A stretch of DNA of 64,000 nt from positions 3,968,001 to 4,032,000 of the forward strand of contig VNWV01000002.1 in assembly GCA_009801085.1 (NCBI GenBank), in the 5' to 3' direction. Position numbers and translations under genes: made by a program. Each line of letters opens with the position of its first letter. Position 1 is the first letter of the stretch. Under the pieces are notes generated by a model. That model did not search any database. It was given only the letters and a program-made list of their open reading frames with translations, and was not told where the DNA came from. Positions 43,113 through 55,584 of this stretch are shown piece by piece. This DNA comes from Lasiodiplodia sp. COLG20. Taxonomy: Eukaryota > Ascomycota > Dothideomycetes > Botryosphaeriales > Botryosphaeriaceae.

Positions 43113-46100
43113 CTTCCCCGGGACCAATCCTGAGGTGGAGCTCATCTAATCATTTTGTTTATTAGAGCGTGATGCATATTGAGCCGAATTGCGAGCACGA
43201 TACCGCACTATGAAGACCTCAACGAAGTTTATGGAGCGATTCGACCTTTCCGCGTCTAGTTGTGCAGCATTCGCGTCATTGCGATAGCGTATACGGATAC
43301 CCACCAACAACGACCTTCCGCGAAAGCCTCTTTGGCATCTGAGCGAATCTTCTCTTCCATGGCCCTCTTCGACTCGGCGGCGGCCAACGGCGCCGCATCA
43401 GTGCGATTCCAGCTCCAACCTGCGAGCCTTAGTTATGAGAACGGGGGCTAGGAGTCGGCGATTATGATCCATTTAGGCTTTTGCTCTGCTTTTTCTGCTC
43501 TTTTTTCTACTACAATGAGGGACTTTTTCTCTGCTGCTGGATAAATTCGGCTTCGACTGCAGATCAAAACGGTGGAACATGAGCCTAACAAGTGGAAACC
43601 CCGGCTGGCTGGCACACAAATAAAGTTTTTATCTGGCGGTGACTGGGAAAGATGGGTGTCACTGATCGCGGTACACTGGATGTGCAGGTGAAGCAGATCA
43701 TATGCCGGTCACTTATCCACATTTGTTGGTTCTTGCTTTGTCTTCTCTTCTATTTGCGCCTCGAGGCTGCGGGGCAGTTTTCATTCGCGTGTGCGGTCTG
43801 GATTGTTGCTTGACGAAAGAGATATCCTGGCTCGCGCTTAGTAGTGGCAGAGAGCCATGGCGAGGCATGCGTTGGCGTTTCTTCTTTTTTTCCCTTCGTT
43901 CCCCTTCTTCCCTCTCTTCTGGATGGATTGCTCTTTTACTGCCGGTTTGCTGGACATTGACACAAGCGTGCGAGCTCTTGGTTTTACTCTCGAATCTTGG
44001 TGCTTGGTTTTCTATTGCTTATAACTGGGAAAATGGCCGGGTAAACTTTTCATACAAAAGAAGAGCGTAGGTATATGGGTACAGGGCACCTCGTGATTCA
44101 TAAATTTCAAGGCCAGTCTTGCTCGATTGTTTTCTGTTGCTTCCTGGGCCTCAACGCCCGACTATCACGTGTGAAAACAGAGATCTCAATTTTGTTTCTT
44201 TTCGGCCGAGGCAAACATTTTCATTAGCAAGTGCGCCAGCTCAAAAAGGAAGAGCATTTCGGCTCGGGTCATACGAGGGTCCCTCTTCGCTCGTGCTTCC
44301 CTCTGGCGCGTGTCTGCCCTTATGATCTTCCCTAGTAACGATGGCCATGCGAAGTTTTATCACCCTAGAACCGAGATCTACCTATGCTCGATGCGCCAGA
44401 AAATGTTACGTGCTGAATCACTCTCTTCTTTTTATTTCCGGACGTGACTCTCGCCTACAGGTTGACAGGGACAAGTCCGTGGCTTCGTATGCAAACTTGG
44501 AGGCTGACTGTATTGTAGCAATTATGATGTAGTGGATACCCCTTCCGATTTTTGTTTTGGCTTTTAGCCGCTACACTAATGCACGAACTATTGCCAACGG
44601 TACGTACTCGTTTCTGCCTCTTATCTCATCCTTTACTTCCTTCGGCGCATGGGCGTAAGCCTAAGCGTGACTAGGTGCATGGCGCTTTCGTCTCATTGGA
44701 AAGGGTTCTCCTACTAGCAGCGTTAATACGCGCACATCCTACCTTCTCATATATATTACCATGGTAGCTTCGAAAAAATGAAACGAAATAAGCTAGGACA
44801 GTTCGCTTCCGTTAAGCAAAAGTTACTGTACATTTTGGAAGGCTTATCATGACCACCCTTCGCCCATTCCTTGTGGCTGAGTAGAGGGAGAAGATCGGTA
44901 TCTCGACCCCAGTCCAGACATGGTGTGCTCATTGGCCCGGTGTTGTCGTGCGTGGTCAGATGCACACATATTTCCGACATGTCGGTACTTGGGCGCCAAA
45001 GGGAGCATTTCTGGCACTGTGATGGCACGCGAAGTTGGAGTTTTGTTCTCTCTTTTCTTTTTTTCAATATTCAATACTGCTATGATATTGATGCGCGCTT
45101 GCAGAGCGGGCAGCAGAGAAGGGTCCTACTTCATCTATTTCCTCCCGCGGCATCTTTTAGCCGGTGGGTCTGCCCGATGACGCAAACGGGCTATTTATGC
45201 TGTGCCAACTTTTCCAAGGCATTGATGGATGGCTGAGGGCTTGAGTGGATGACCGGATGGGGCGGGCAAAGTGTTCTCTCTATGCACTCCACGCATGAAT
45301 ATGAAGGCTGACTTTGACAGGGAGGGTGTCAGCATTAAGCGACGGGCGGAGGTGGAGATTAGCTTTCTTCCTGTCAGCAGCGACGGGCATTGGGGAAAAA
45401 AAGTTGGTGAGACCCTGCAAATAGGGCAGACCGCTGCAAAAACCGGGCGTGCGATTGCAATCTGCTCTCCCGCGGCATCGTGGCCGCAGTCGGCCTGGTG
45501 GGTTGCGGTCTGTTCCCAGCCTCCGGCCCGTACCGAACAGTGACGCGTTCGATCTCGCGCGGTCGCAGCCGGCATCGAGATAACGCTGTTGGGCTGGGAC
45601 AAAGGGGTTTTTTCATGATTAAGGGTCTACTCGTGTGCGCAAATTCCACATGTCTCCAGGGTCCTTGGCTATGATAGAAGGGTTCCAAGAGATGGCGGGT
45701 GGTGCTTGTTGACATCCCTTTGCCACCGCTAGCTGCTCGGGAGCTGCGTTCGAGAATATTCTCGGAGCTTTCGACAGGCTGATGTGTCTTGCGAGCTAAC
45801 AGCCCTATCGCTGAAAGTACACGATGCGGTTGGCACCTCCTTGCTACAGGTCACAAAATACACCCACATGTGCGAGGAGGGCGAAAAGACGTGGCCGGGC
45901 TGCCGATGCCCCAACCTCTCCCACTGACCGACGATTCGCTGGAGCTCCCCGCCCGGGCCGCCTCTGCGACCGCCTTTCGGGGGTGAGCGGGAAGGAGCGA
46001 GGGCCTTGCTTTCTCGTGTGAAAAAAAAGGCGCCGCCCGTCTCTTCCCCACTTCCAGCCCCTGCGCTGGGCTAGCCCGGCAGTCGAAGCGCTGCGTCGCG

Positions 46101-48035
46101 GACGTGAGGCCGGCGCCGACTGTCTTTCCCTGCCTCTTTTGAAGGTTACGAGCGGGCGCGTTGGGCATGAGAGCGTACGTGCGCTTCGTTTTTGCTTACG
46201 CTTGTTCCCCCACTTCTTCGTTGCGAAGTGGGAATGGCCGCGTCCGAGCATTGGGTTGACGGGCGCTTGGCAATGAGGGTGCGGATATCCAGTGGTGCCA
46301 CAGGTCGTGAGACTTTGAAGTGACTTCTGCGGGTAAAAGGAATCGGTACGGAGATCGGGGTCCAAGAGGGAGAACTGCCAAAGGCACAAAAAGCATGTGA
46401 AAGAGCGCTTTGGACGATACACTGGTCATCTCGGTTCTGAAGCCGATTGAAGAGGAAGTAGTCCGATACCCGTGGGGATGTGCATGAATGGAGAAACTCC
46501 ATCTTTTTTCTTATTCCTTGGGTTGCATGCCCAGAGGCACGGTACCTCTGCGTCGTACGTCCCCTGCGGCAACGGGGACTGCAGCGAACGGCGGCAGTCG
46601 GAGGGCGTGCTGGGTTCTCGTAGCCGGGCCATGTCCCCGCAAGAGTCGGCAGGTCTCCACAGCCCGCCAAAACCGCGCGCCGCGAGTAACGGCGGGTCCC
46701 GCAGCTCAACGAGATTTGGGCAGGACAACGCACGCAGCGCTTCCCGCCCGGATGTTGTAAGAGGCGCAGTTCAGACACGGCTCCAACCGTGTCTTTTCTT
46801 TCGTCGGCTGCATGCTGCTTACTCACCGTGACGGTGGTTTGGTGTTGCTGCGCTCGCGCCGCATCGTACCCGCCCGGCGGTGTTCCGATGCCTGCTAGAG
46901 TCAGTCCCCTTGCGGTGTGCGATCAGCGGGCCCCCGGCGATTTTGGCCTTGCGCCTTATCGACCCTCATCATCCCTTCAGACTCCTTCGTCAGGCACTTA
47001 GGCAAACCGCCGCGTTGCTATACAGTCGCGTGTGTCACGCGGCGCCGCTGTTAGCTCGCAGATCGCCGCGCTTGATGCGAAACAGGACGGGAGGCTTCAT
47101 GGACACATGATGTGAATCGATAGAGTGGATTCGCGGTCAGAGCGCAGCAGCCTCGTCGATGATGCCAGCGCGCTGAGGATTTCCTGACCCTCCTCGTCGG
47201 GCGTGCCAGCCGTCTCGGGTCGCATCTTCACACCAGGCGGCCGACCAGTTGCCGTCGTTTTGCAAGGTTCGATGAAGCATGCTGAGCTCCTGCGTGCTGA
47301 ATATGCAGTGAGAAGCGTCTCAGAACAGGGGCTGCCGTGGACGAGCCGTTCGCGCTGGACCAAAAGCTTGTGGGATGTGGCGCGCGCCATCGCGGAAAAT
47401 ATGTGCGTGAACGCATAGCTAGGCGCCTGCATGGGCATATTCGCCTGTCCAGAGGCGCAACGTGTGAATATTGAAAAAGACAGCACGTCGTGAAGGTTGT
47501 CTGCACATGCGGCCCTCAAACGCGACAACCTGGGGAAGGCTGCCTGGCCGTCCCCGCGACTCAATGGCAGCGCGACGCGTGCTGTGAGTAAACATGCAGG
47601 ATCGCGGCCGGGAGATGGAGGCACGACGCCCATGGCATCATTGGCGCTCCACAATGCCTCTGGGTAGAGCGGTGTAAGTCAATGCCGTCTTCAGACGTGT
47701 TCGAGCTTCCAGAAGCTGCCCCTCATTCGTCCTGGCGGCGGTTCTCAGGGACGCTGTGATCGTCTCGCGGTCAGGGGCTTGACCGGCATCCGCGCCGACA
47801 CCACTCGGCGCGTCTTTTTGGAAAGAGTGGAAGGCACAACCCACCTAGAGCAGCCGCAGTTCCCACACCGACATCCAAAGTCCTCCGAGGCCGCGTCTCC
47901 TTCTCCTTGCATCTCTCTTCTCTCTCTTCTCCGCTGCCTTTTGTAATTGCTTCCGAGCGTCGCACATCCAGCGGCCGCGGGGCTCATTCCATCTCAGCAG
48001 AGCACATCCTCCACCGCTCTTCCACCACTCCCAAA
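43113..48035. other. Long gene-poor stretch, 4.9 kb
   Basis: Between the kinase stop and the coiled-coil gene. I checked both strands for spliced or short genes; frames of up to 226 codons (for example 46146-46826 minus) have random composition. Presumably contains the 3' UTR of the kinase and the promoter of the coiled-coil gene. No RNA gene, no repeat recognised. Confidence 0.5.
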
Positions 48036-51000
48036 ATGGCGGACACTGAGAAGCCTGAGGCCGCTTCCTCGCACAGGAAGACGTCCTCCGTCGCCGGCAC
48101 CGCGGCGAAGACTGGTGCTTCTGCTCCCCCGCGTCGGCCCACCTCAACCATTTCGTCGTCGACCACACGGACGTCTTCTACCACCACCACGCGCACCTCG
48201 ACTGCTACGAAGCCGACTTCGTCTTCGGCCTCGCGCACCTCGACCAGCAGCACCATCAACAAGCCTCCCACCCGTCCTGGTGCCACATCAACCACCGCAT
48301 CCGCCACCAGGCGGTCCACCACCGACGCCGCTGCCAGCGATGACAAGAGACCGGGTAGTGTAGCGGCCAAGAGGTTGTCGACGACGGGTACGGCTTCTTC
48401 GTCTGCCCGCTCGTCTGCAACCTCGGGCACCTCTGCTTCTGTGCGCCGCACAAGCACTGCTCCTGTGTCGGGCACTGCCTCTGCAGCAGCGAAGCGCCCC
48501 GCCGCCACTTCCAGAACTTCCACCACTTCCAGCACAACTACGCGTGCGTCGGCAACAAGCGCCAGACCGCCATCCACTGCGGCTCGTCCCAGCACAAGGA
48601 TGTCGGTGACCAGGGCATCCATCGACACAAAGAAGGCTGCTGCTGCACCTAAGCCCGCGGAAGAGGATCCCGAGAGGTACGCTGCTCATAATTTTACTCA
48701 CCCCGGCTACAAACTTAGACTAACATTTTGACTTTCAGCCCTGCTCCTAAGGCACCCGAGGACGAGGAAGAGGCGGCTCCCTCAATTGCGGAAGCGGAAG
48801 CGGAGCCGGCCAGAGACGTCGAGACGCCGGCACCAGCGGATGCTCCAGCGGACGCTTCAGCGGACGCTCCTGCCGCCGATGATCTTGTAAGATCACCCCG
48901 TGCCTCCCGCGATGCTGGCGAGATCATGCAGGATCTCACCCGGGAATTCGAGCAACGCAAGGCCCTCGAGACCAGAATCCAAGAGCTCGAGGCCAACATG
49001 GAAGAGCTCCAGGCTGACAAGGAGGCCGCCGATGTTAAGGCATCCGAAGCTCTACGAGAACTGGAACGCGCCCAGGAGGACCACAGTTCTGCTCTGACCT
49101 CCGCCAACTCCAGCTGGGAGACCCAGACCGAGGACATCCGCCGTCGGAACGAAGAACTCAAGGTCAAGGCCGTCGAGCTCGAAGACGTCAAGCAGCGCCT
49201 TGAGCTCTCCAAGGACGAGGCTACCAAGGTCACCGAAGAGAAGGAAGAGCTCAACAACACCCTCGAGGAGCTGCAGAAGGAACTTGAGCGTGCCTCCCTC
49301 GAGCTCGAGGAGCGCGAGAAGACCGTCGAAGAGGAGAAGCGCGTCGCAACTGAGAAGACCAAGAGCCTTGAGACGGAACTCGAGGCCCTGAAGACTTCTT
49401 CCGTTGAACAGCTCAAGCAACTCGAGCAGGAGCTGTCCAACGTCAAGAACCTCCAAGAAGCTCTCGAGTCTCAGAAGAAACTCGCAGATGAGCGCGTTGA
49501 GCAGCTCGAGCAGGATCTCAAGGCTGCCAGCGGTGGCTCCGATGAGCAACTCACCCGCCTCCAGGAAATTCAGGAAGAGATGAAGCAGTCGACCGAAAAG
49601 ATCTCCCAGCTTGAGGCTGAATTGGCCGCTGCTAAGAACAACGCCAACGATGAGGTTGCCCGTCTCACCAGCGAACTTGAGAGCGAGAAGAAGGCGACTT
49701 CCGAGAAGATCGCTCAGCTCGAATTGGATCTGTCAGCTGCTAGGGAGAACTCTGGTGACGAGGTCAAGTCTCTCAACGAGCAGCTTTCCGCGGAAAGGAA
49801 TACTGCCGCCGAGAAAATTAGCCAGCTTGAGACCGAACTCGCCGCCTCCAAGGAAAGCACGGGTGACGAGGTCAGCCGCCTCAAGGCTGAACTCGACGCG
49901 GAGAGGAAGACGGCCGCGGACAAGATCGAAGAACTCGAGGCACAACTTTCGTCTGCTAAGGACGGCTCCAATGATGAGGTCGCACGCCTCAAGCAGGAGC
50001 TCGACGCCGAGAGGCAGTCGGCTGCCGACAAGATCACTGAGCTTGAGGCCCAGCTTTCTTCGGCGAAGACCGAGTTCACCGAGGAGGTCGCGCGTCTTAA
50101 GGACGAGTTGAGCACCGAGAGGAAGACTGCCGCCGACAAGATCATTGAGTTGGAGGCTCTTATTTCCTCTGCCAAGGATGGCCCCAACGAGGAGGTCGCC
50201 GGTCTCAAGGAACAGCTCGAGACCGAAAGGAAGTCCGCCGCTGACAAGATCATCGAGCTCGAGACCTTGCTTTCATCTGCCAAGGATGGCTCCAGCGACG
50301 AGGTGGTCGCTCTCAAGTCCGAGTCCGAGAAGTACCAGAAGCAGCTGCACGAGGAACGCGAGGCTCTCACCACCACCATCGAGTCTTTGGAGAAGCAAAT
50401 TTCTGACCTGAAGACCGAGGCAACTGAGGCTACCGAGAAGCACGCCGCCAAGCTGAGGGAAGAGCAAGAGACTGCTGCTGTTGCCATCGTTGCCATTGAG
50501 GAGAAGCTCGTTGCCGCCGAGAAGGACCACGCCGATAAGCTTACCGAGCTTCAAGAGAGCCTCAAGAAGCACGAGGAGGAACGCGGTTCCCTCAAGTCTC
50601 AATCCGAGCTTGACGAACTCCTGGAGCAGGCCAAGAAGGAAGCCGACGCGAAGGTCGCTGCTGTCGAGGCCGAGGCCCAGAGGCTTCAGGAGGAAATCCA
50701 GAAGCACCAGGAGGACATCAAGAAGCACGAGGAGGAGCGCGGCGCCCTCAAGTCTCAGGCTGAAATTGACGAGCTCCTCGAGCAAGTCAAGAAGGAGGCT
50801 GCTGAGAGCCTTGCTGCGGCTGACGCTGAGAAGCTGAAGCTTCACGAGGATCTCGCCAAGCTTGGCGAGGAGCGTGGTGCTCTCAAGTCTCAGTCTGAAC
50901 TTGATGAGATCATTGAGCAGGTCAAGAAGGAGGCTGCCGAGAAGGTCGCTGCCGCTGAGGCTGAGGCCCAGAGGCTTGCCGCAGATCTCGAGAGGGAGAA

Positions 51001-54000
51001 GGCGGAGGCTCTTGGCTACCAGGAGAAGATCGCCACCATCGAGCGTGAGGCTGCTGAGCGCACCCAGAAACTCCTTGATGACTACAACGAGGCCCAAGCT
51101 GCCCTCGTCAAGGCTAGGAAGGACAACGAGAGCCTCACCACCCAGCTCAACGCTTTCCAGGAGACCGTCAGGGCTGCTCAGGAGAGCATGGCCGAGAAGG
51201 CCCAGCAGTTCGAGGACCTGCAGAAGGAGTACGAGCAGTCCAAGATGCGCACTGTCGAGCTGGACAACACCATGGACGAGGTTCGCCAGAAGGCCATCCA
51301 GGACTTGGAGCACGCCAAGTCTGAGAGCAAGGCTTTCCACGACAAGCTCCGCGAGCTGGAGGAGGAGACTGCCGAGGCCAACCGCCGCATGGAGGCTCAG
51401 CGTGCTGCTTACGAGGAGCTGAAGTCCGAGCACGCCAATGCCTCATCCGAGTCCGAGGAGCGCCTTAGGAAGCGCATTGAGGAGCTCGAGCAGAACAGCC
51501 TCAAGGCCGCCGAAGAGGCTGCTGCTTACCAAGCCAAGGTTGCGGAGATTGAGGAGGAGATGACCGTCAGACTCGAGCGTGAGCAGGAGACTCTTCGTAT
51601 CCAGCTTGCCGAACTGCAGGACAAGCGCGCTGCCATTGAGAGCGAGAAGGAGACCATGCAGACTATTACTTCTGAACTCCAGGAGAAGATTGCTGAGCTC
51701 GAGAAGGAGGCTTTCGAGAAGGCTCGCCTTGTCGAAGACAGCTCCATCTCCCTCAAGAGGCAGAGCGTCGAGTACGACAGTGACAAGGCTTCCCTGCAGT
51801 CGGCCATCGAGTCGCTCCAGGACAAGATCCGTGCTCTCGAGCAGGAGCGCACCGAGACCGAGGCTGCTGCCACCGGTGAGGCTGAGAAGCTCAAGAAGCA
51901 GATCGCCGACTTCGAGCAGGAGAAGGCCGCCACGGACGCTGTCATCACCGCTCTGCAGGAGAAGGTTACCTCCCTCCAGCAGGACCAGGCCGATGGCTCC
52001 CGCGGTGCTGATGAGGACACCGAGAAGCTCACCCAACGCATCCAGGAGCTTGAGGAGGATAAGACCTCGATGCAATCCACCATTGCCGCCCTCCAGGACA
52101 AGGTCATCAACCTGCAGCAGAACACTTCTGACAAGAGCTCCGATCTCGTGGCCGAGGTTGAGAGGCTCAGGACGGAGTGCACTGAGCTCGAGGCTGAGAA
52201 GGCGGAGATGGTCACCCGCGCCCAGGACGCCGCCCAGACTCACGCCATTGCCATCGAGAAGAGTCACGATGACTACAACTTCCTCCTCCAGCGTCTCGAG
52301 AGGTCCACCCAGGAGCACGCCGATGTCGTCGAGAAGCTCCAGGACGAGTATGCTGCCGGCCTCCAGAAGATTGCCGCGTCCGCTCGCATTAGCACTAGAA
52401 AGCAGAGCATTCACAGCTTGACCGATGAGATTGCTGAGCTCATGGCTGATAAGGCTAACCTCGAGGACGACGTTGAGGCTAAGGACGGAGCTCTTCAGGA
52501 CGCCAGGGACACTGTCAAGGAACTGCGCGACCAGATGAGCAGCGAGCACCAGGGCGAGATCGGCCACGATGACATCATGGCCAACCTTCAGAGCCGTATC
52601 AAGGAGCTTGAGCAGCAGCGTGCGGACGAGGTCGAGGGCCTCACCAACGAGCTGGATGCGAAGGCCAACCAGATCACTGAGCTCTGTGGCAGGATTGAGA
52701 TTGTGGCTCAGGAGCTCGAGGTCAAGAAGACCGAGACTCAGAACGCTCTTGCAACCATCGACTTCCACCAGAGCGCTGCCAAGGCCGTGCAGAAGGAGTA
52801 TGAGGAGCAGGTTCAGGAGCTTGTGCGCGTCTACAACGGCCAGCTTGATGAGAGCGCCCAGACTCTGCAGAGCCGTGACCACGAGATCGAGAATCTGCGC
52901 CAGACCGTCGACAACTTGCACCTTGAGCTCGACTCTGCCGTCAAGGGTCCTGATGTCTTCGAGGTCCGCCAGGAGTTCGAGGACCGCATCAAGAAGCTCG
53001 AGGGTCGCATCACCGGTCTTACCGAGGAGAAGGAGGTCATCGAGAAGCAACTCTTCGCTGCCCGCCAGGCCAACGAGGAGGACGGCCGCCACATTCCCGA
53101 GCTTCACGAGGAGATCGACAGACTCCACGAGGAGGTTGAGGAGCTCCAGGGTGCCCTTGACGAGGCCGAGCGCCAGCTCAACGAGTCCCACGACAGGCTC
53201 AAGGTCATTGACAAGGAGCACGCCAAGGTCGTCAAGTCTCTCCAGGACAAGATTGCCGATGCCGAGTACAAGATGGCCGACAAGATCGCGGAGAAGGATG
53301 CCGAGATGTCGCGCATGAACCAGGAGCTTGCTGCCCGTCGCCAGTCCATTGATGACGCCATGCCCAAGCTTGATGACTACAAGGCCATGAGGCACGAGCT
53401 TGATGAGAAGACGATTGAGCTCGAGGAGAAGTCTCGCCAGGTCGATGGTCTCATGCAAACCCTCAGGGCTCTTGATGAGGCTCACGAGGAGCGCGACGGC
53501 CACCACGCTTCGGGTCTGGAGAAGATGAAGCGCGAACTTGAGGCTGAACTCGCCCGTGTCCGTGTCGAGCTGGAGAATGAGATTGTCAGGCTCAAGACTC
53601 TCAACCAGCAGCTGACTGATGCGAACGAAAGGCTCGAGCACGACTTGATGACCAAGCAGGCCCTTCTCAAGGAGAAGATGGCCGAACTCGAGCAGCTCAA
53701 GAAGGATGTCGAGGAGAAGTAAGACGCAACCCAATGTTTTAGCCGCTAAAAGCTGACAATACGATTACAGCCGCGTTGAGCACGACCAACTGCTCGAGAA
53801 GCTTTGGTCCGAGCACGCCAAGGAGCGTTCGTCGATGGAGCAGACTCTTGAACAGATCTACGAGCAGGAGAAGGCTGCCATCGAGCAGAAGCTGAAGGAG
53901 GATCAGGAAAACATGAAGCAGTCGCTCGAGGCAGAGATTGCCCGTGTCAAGAAGCAGCATGACGAGACTGACAAGCTCTACAAGCAAGCGCTCGAAGAGG

Positions 54001-54713
54001 CTCTCAAGGAGGAGAGGTCCAAGCTTGAGGTGGAAGCCGCCTCTCGCCAGGAGCAGCTCAAGGCCGAGATGGAGAAGAGCAAGGAAGTCACCGTTAAGAA
54101 GCTTACTGATCTCCTCGATGTGGCCAAGGCCGAGATCAACGACCAGTTTTCCGAAATCAAGCGCGCTGAGACCGAGATTGATCGTCTCAACGCCGAGATC
54201 GACAAGCTCCACGTTGAGATTGCCGGAACCCGCGAGAGCCCTCGCGTCGCTGAGCTCATCCGCGAGTGCGAGACTTACAAGCAGCGTCTGATCGAGCTCG
54301 AGACCGAAGTCTCGTCTTACCGCCAGAACGGTGGTGCTCCCCCGCAGTACAGAAACTCTGGCGATGCAGAGAGAGACGCGTCGAACGACAAGTCGACAAG
54401 CGGCCAGGTGCGTTACAAACAGACCGGGCCATCCACGGCTTCAATGGTCAGCTCTCCTTGGTTTTTTCCAAGAGCCCGTCCCTTCCCCCTCGAACAACCA
54501 TGATTTGCGTCGGCTTTCACCCAGTGAGTCTCGGGCTAACTAGCGTTTTTTGTGAAGATGGCAGGGATCCATGAGCAAGTTCGTCAACTGGGTCAGCTCA
54601 ACGAAGAGTTGATCTCGCACAACCAGGATGTTTCCGGATTCATTCGCAACGGCTTCAACACGAAGACTTCTTCGGTGACCACTACCGTCCACGCCACCTC
54701 GGCTGACTCATGA
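48036..54713 (+). CDS. Giant coiled-coil protein (M-protein-repeat/Uso1-like architecture)
   Basis: Four exons: 48036-48676, 48739-53718, 53771-54407 and 54558-54713; 2137 residues. Residues 1-213 (MADTEKPEA...) are Ser/Thr/Ala/Arg-rich, basic and disordered; a Pro/Ala/acidic spacer follows. From about 280 to 2070 there is almost unbroken heptad coiled coil with few prolines. About 483-734 are seven tandem 36-residue repeats (core EVARLK.ELDAERK.AADKI), and about 824-970 are three repeats starting near EERG.LKSQ. The C-terminal 52 residues (MAGIHEQVRQLGQLNEELIS) form a short helix plus a Ser/Thr tail. No motor or enzyme domain. Long fungal coiled-coil proteins act at spindle pole bodies, Golgi tethers or septa; which applies here is unknown. 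Codon use is strongly biased to GAG/AAG/CTC, which creates long open frames on the opposite strand. Confidence 0.9.
49544..50299 (+). repeat. Seven 108-bp tandem repeats within the coiled-coil gene
   Basis: Each unit encodes 36 residues with a conserved AADKI.ELE..LSSAK half. The phase is exact for seven units; units 4-7 are the most alike, so recent expansion or conversion is likely. Confidence 0.9.
50567..51000 (+). repeat. Three diverged repeats of 52 and 45 residues within the coiled-coil gene
   Basis: Units begin at K(H/L)(E/G)EERG.LKSQ...DE followed by a QVKKEA-type helix. Unit spacing is 52 then 45 residues, a difference of exactly one heptad. Confidence 0.75.
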
Positions 54714-55584
54714 GCGCTTCCGCATCATATGACGTAGAGTCAGCGAGGGATGTAATAATTCTGCGACTTTTACGGACCAACAAACGAAAAGATGACCAGG
54801 AATGAAACGAATGATGGGCGATGAAAAGGAAGGAGATTTCTTATTTTTGCTCTCTATTCGCATCGGAACGGACGGTATCAGGCTTTTTTCTCGGGGTGTC
54901 TGGCTTTTCCTCTTAAGGCTATTTCAATCGCACAAGCGGCTCTGGATTGCTTCTTGTTTTTTTGGGGTTAATCGCTCTCCTGGGTAGAGGAGTTGTTGCT
55001 CTCTGCCCACACATGTTTTTCGATTGTGGATTTTTACCCATTTCTTTCCGCCCTTTTTTATTTTGGCTTTGGGGGAGGTTGTTGATGAACTCACTTCCGT
55101 TCTTCAGCGCTTGATACCCAGTTCGTGTAGTTTTGGTTCGGGCCAGAGAGCGAGAGAGCACATTACGCACAGAACGCACACGCACACACGAGCCTTTGGT
55201 TGAAGATATTACTTCACTTCGATTGAAGACTTGTTTTTTTGTATCGTGAACCGATAATAATTTGTAATACTGAGGTATGCCAAACTAGTAGCAGCAGTTT
55301 TCTGATTTCCATCAAAAGGAGGGGGTATCTACTCCAACCAGCACGCCTTTCTCTCATCCAGTCATTAACGCCTTCAAAACACCTCCATCGATTGATTCGT
55401 CTCCTCTTTCCTGCACTTCATTGGGGGGGGGTTTCCGTAATCATTACTTTCGCCTTGGGGATTGTCTCGGTATCCTCATACTGTCTCGATTCTCCCGGTT
55501 GCCAGCAGTGGTCACCAAGGATCAAGGAGAAATAAGGGAAGAAACAAAATGCCGCCGCTCTCTCTCTCTCCCACCCTTCGTCGT
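54714..55584. other. Intergenic between convergent genes
   Basis: 3' flanks of the coiled-coil gene and of the minus-strand PAP2 gene; T-rich runs and a CA-rich patch near 55180. No gene supported. Confidence 0.5.

Noticed and set aside
47097..47654. 185-codon minus-strand frame in the gene-poor stretch
   Set aside because: No homology-like blocks, no splice sites that extend it, composition like random GC-rich DNA.
51443..53734. 763-codon open frame on the minus strand, Leu-rich
   Set aside because: It is the mirror of the coiled-coil gene: GAG/AAG-rich sense codons read as CTC/CTT on the other strand. No start context, domains or introns of its own. The same applies to 50273-51433 and 48715-50496 minus.
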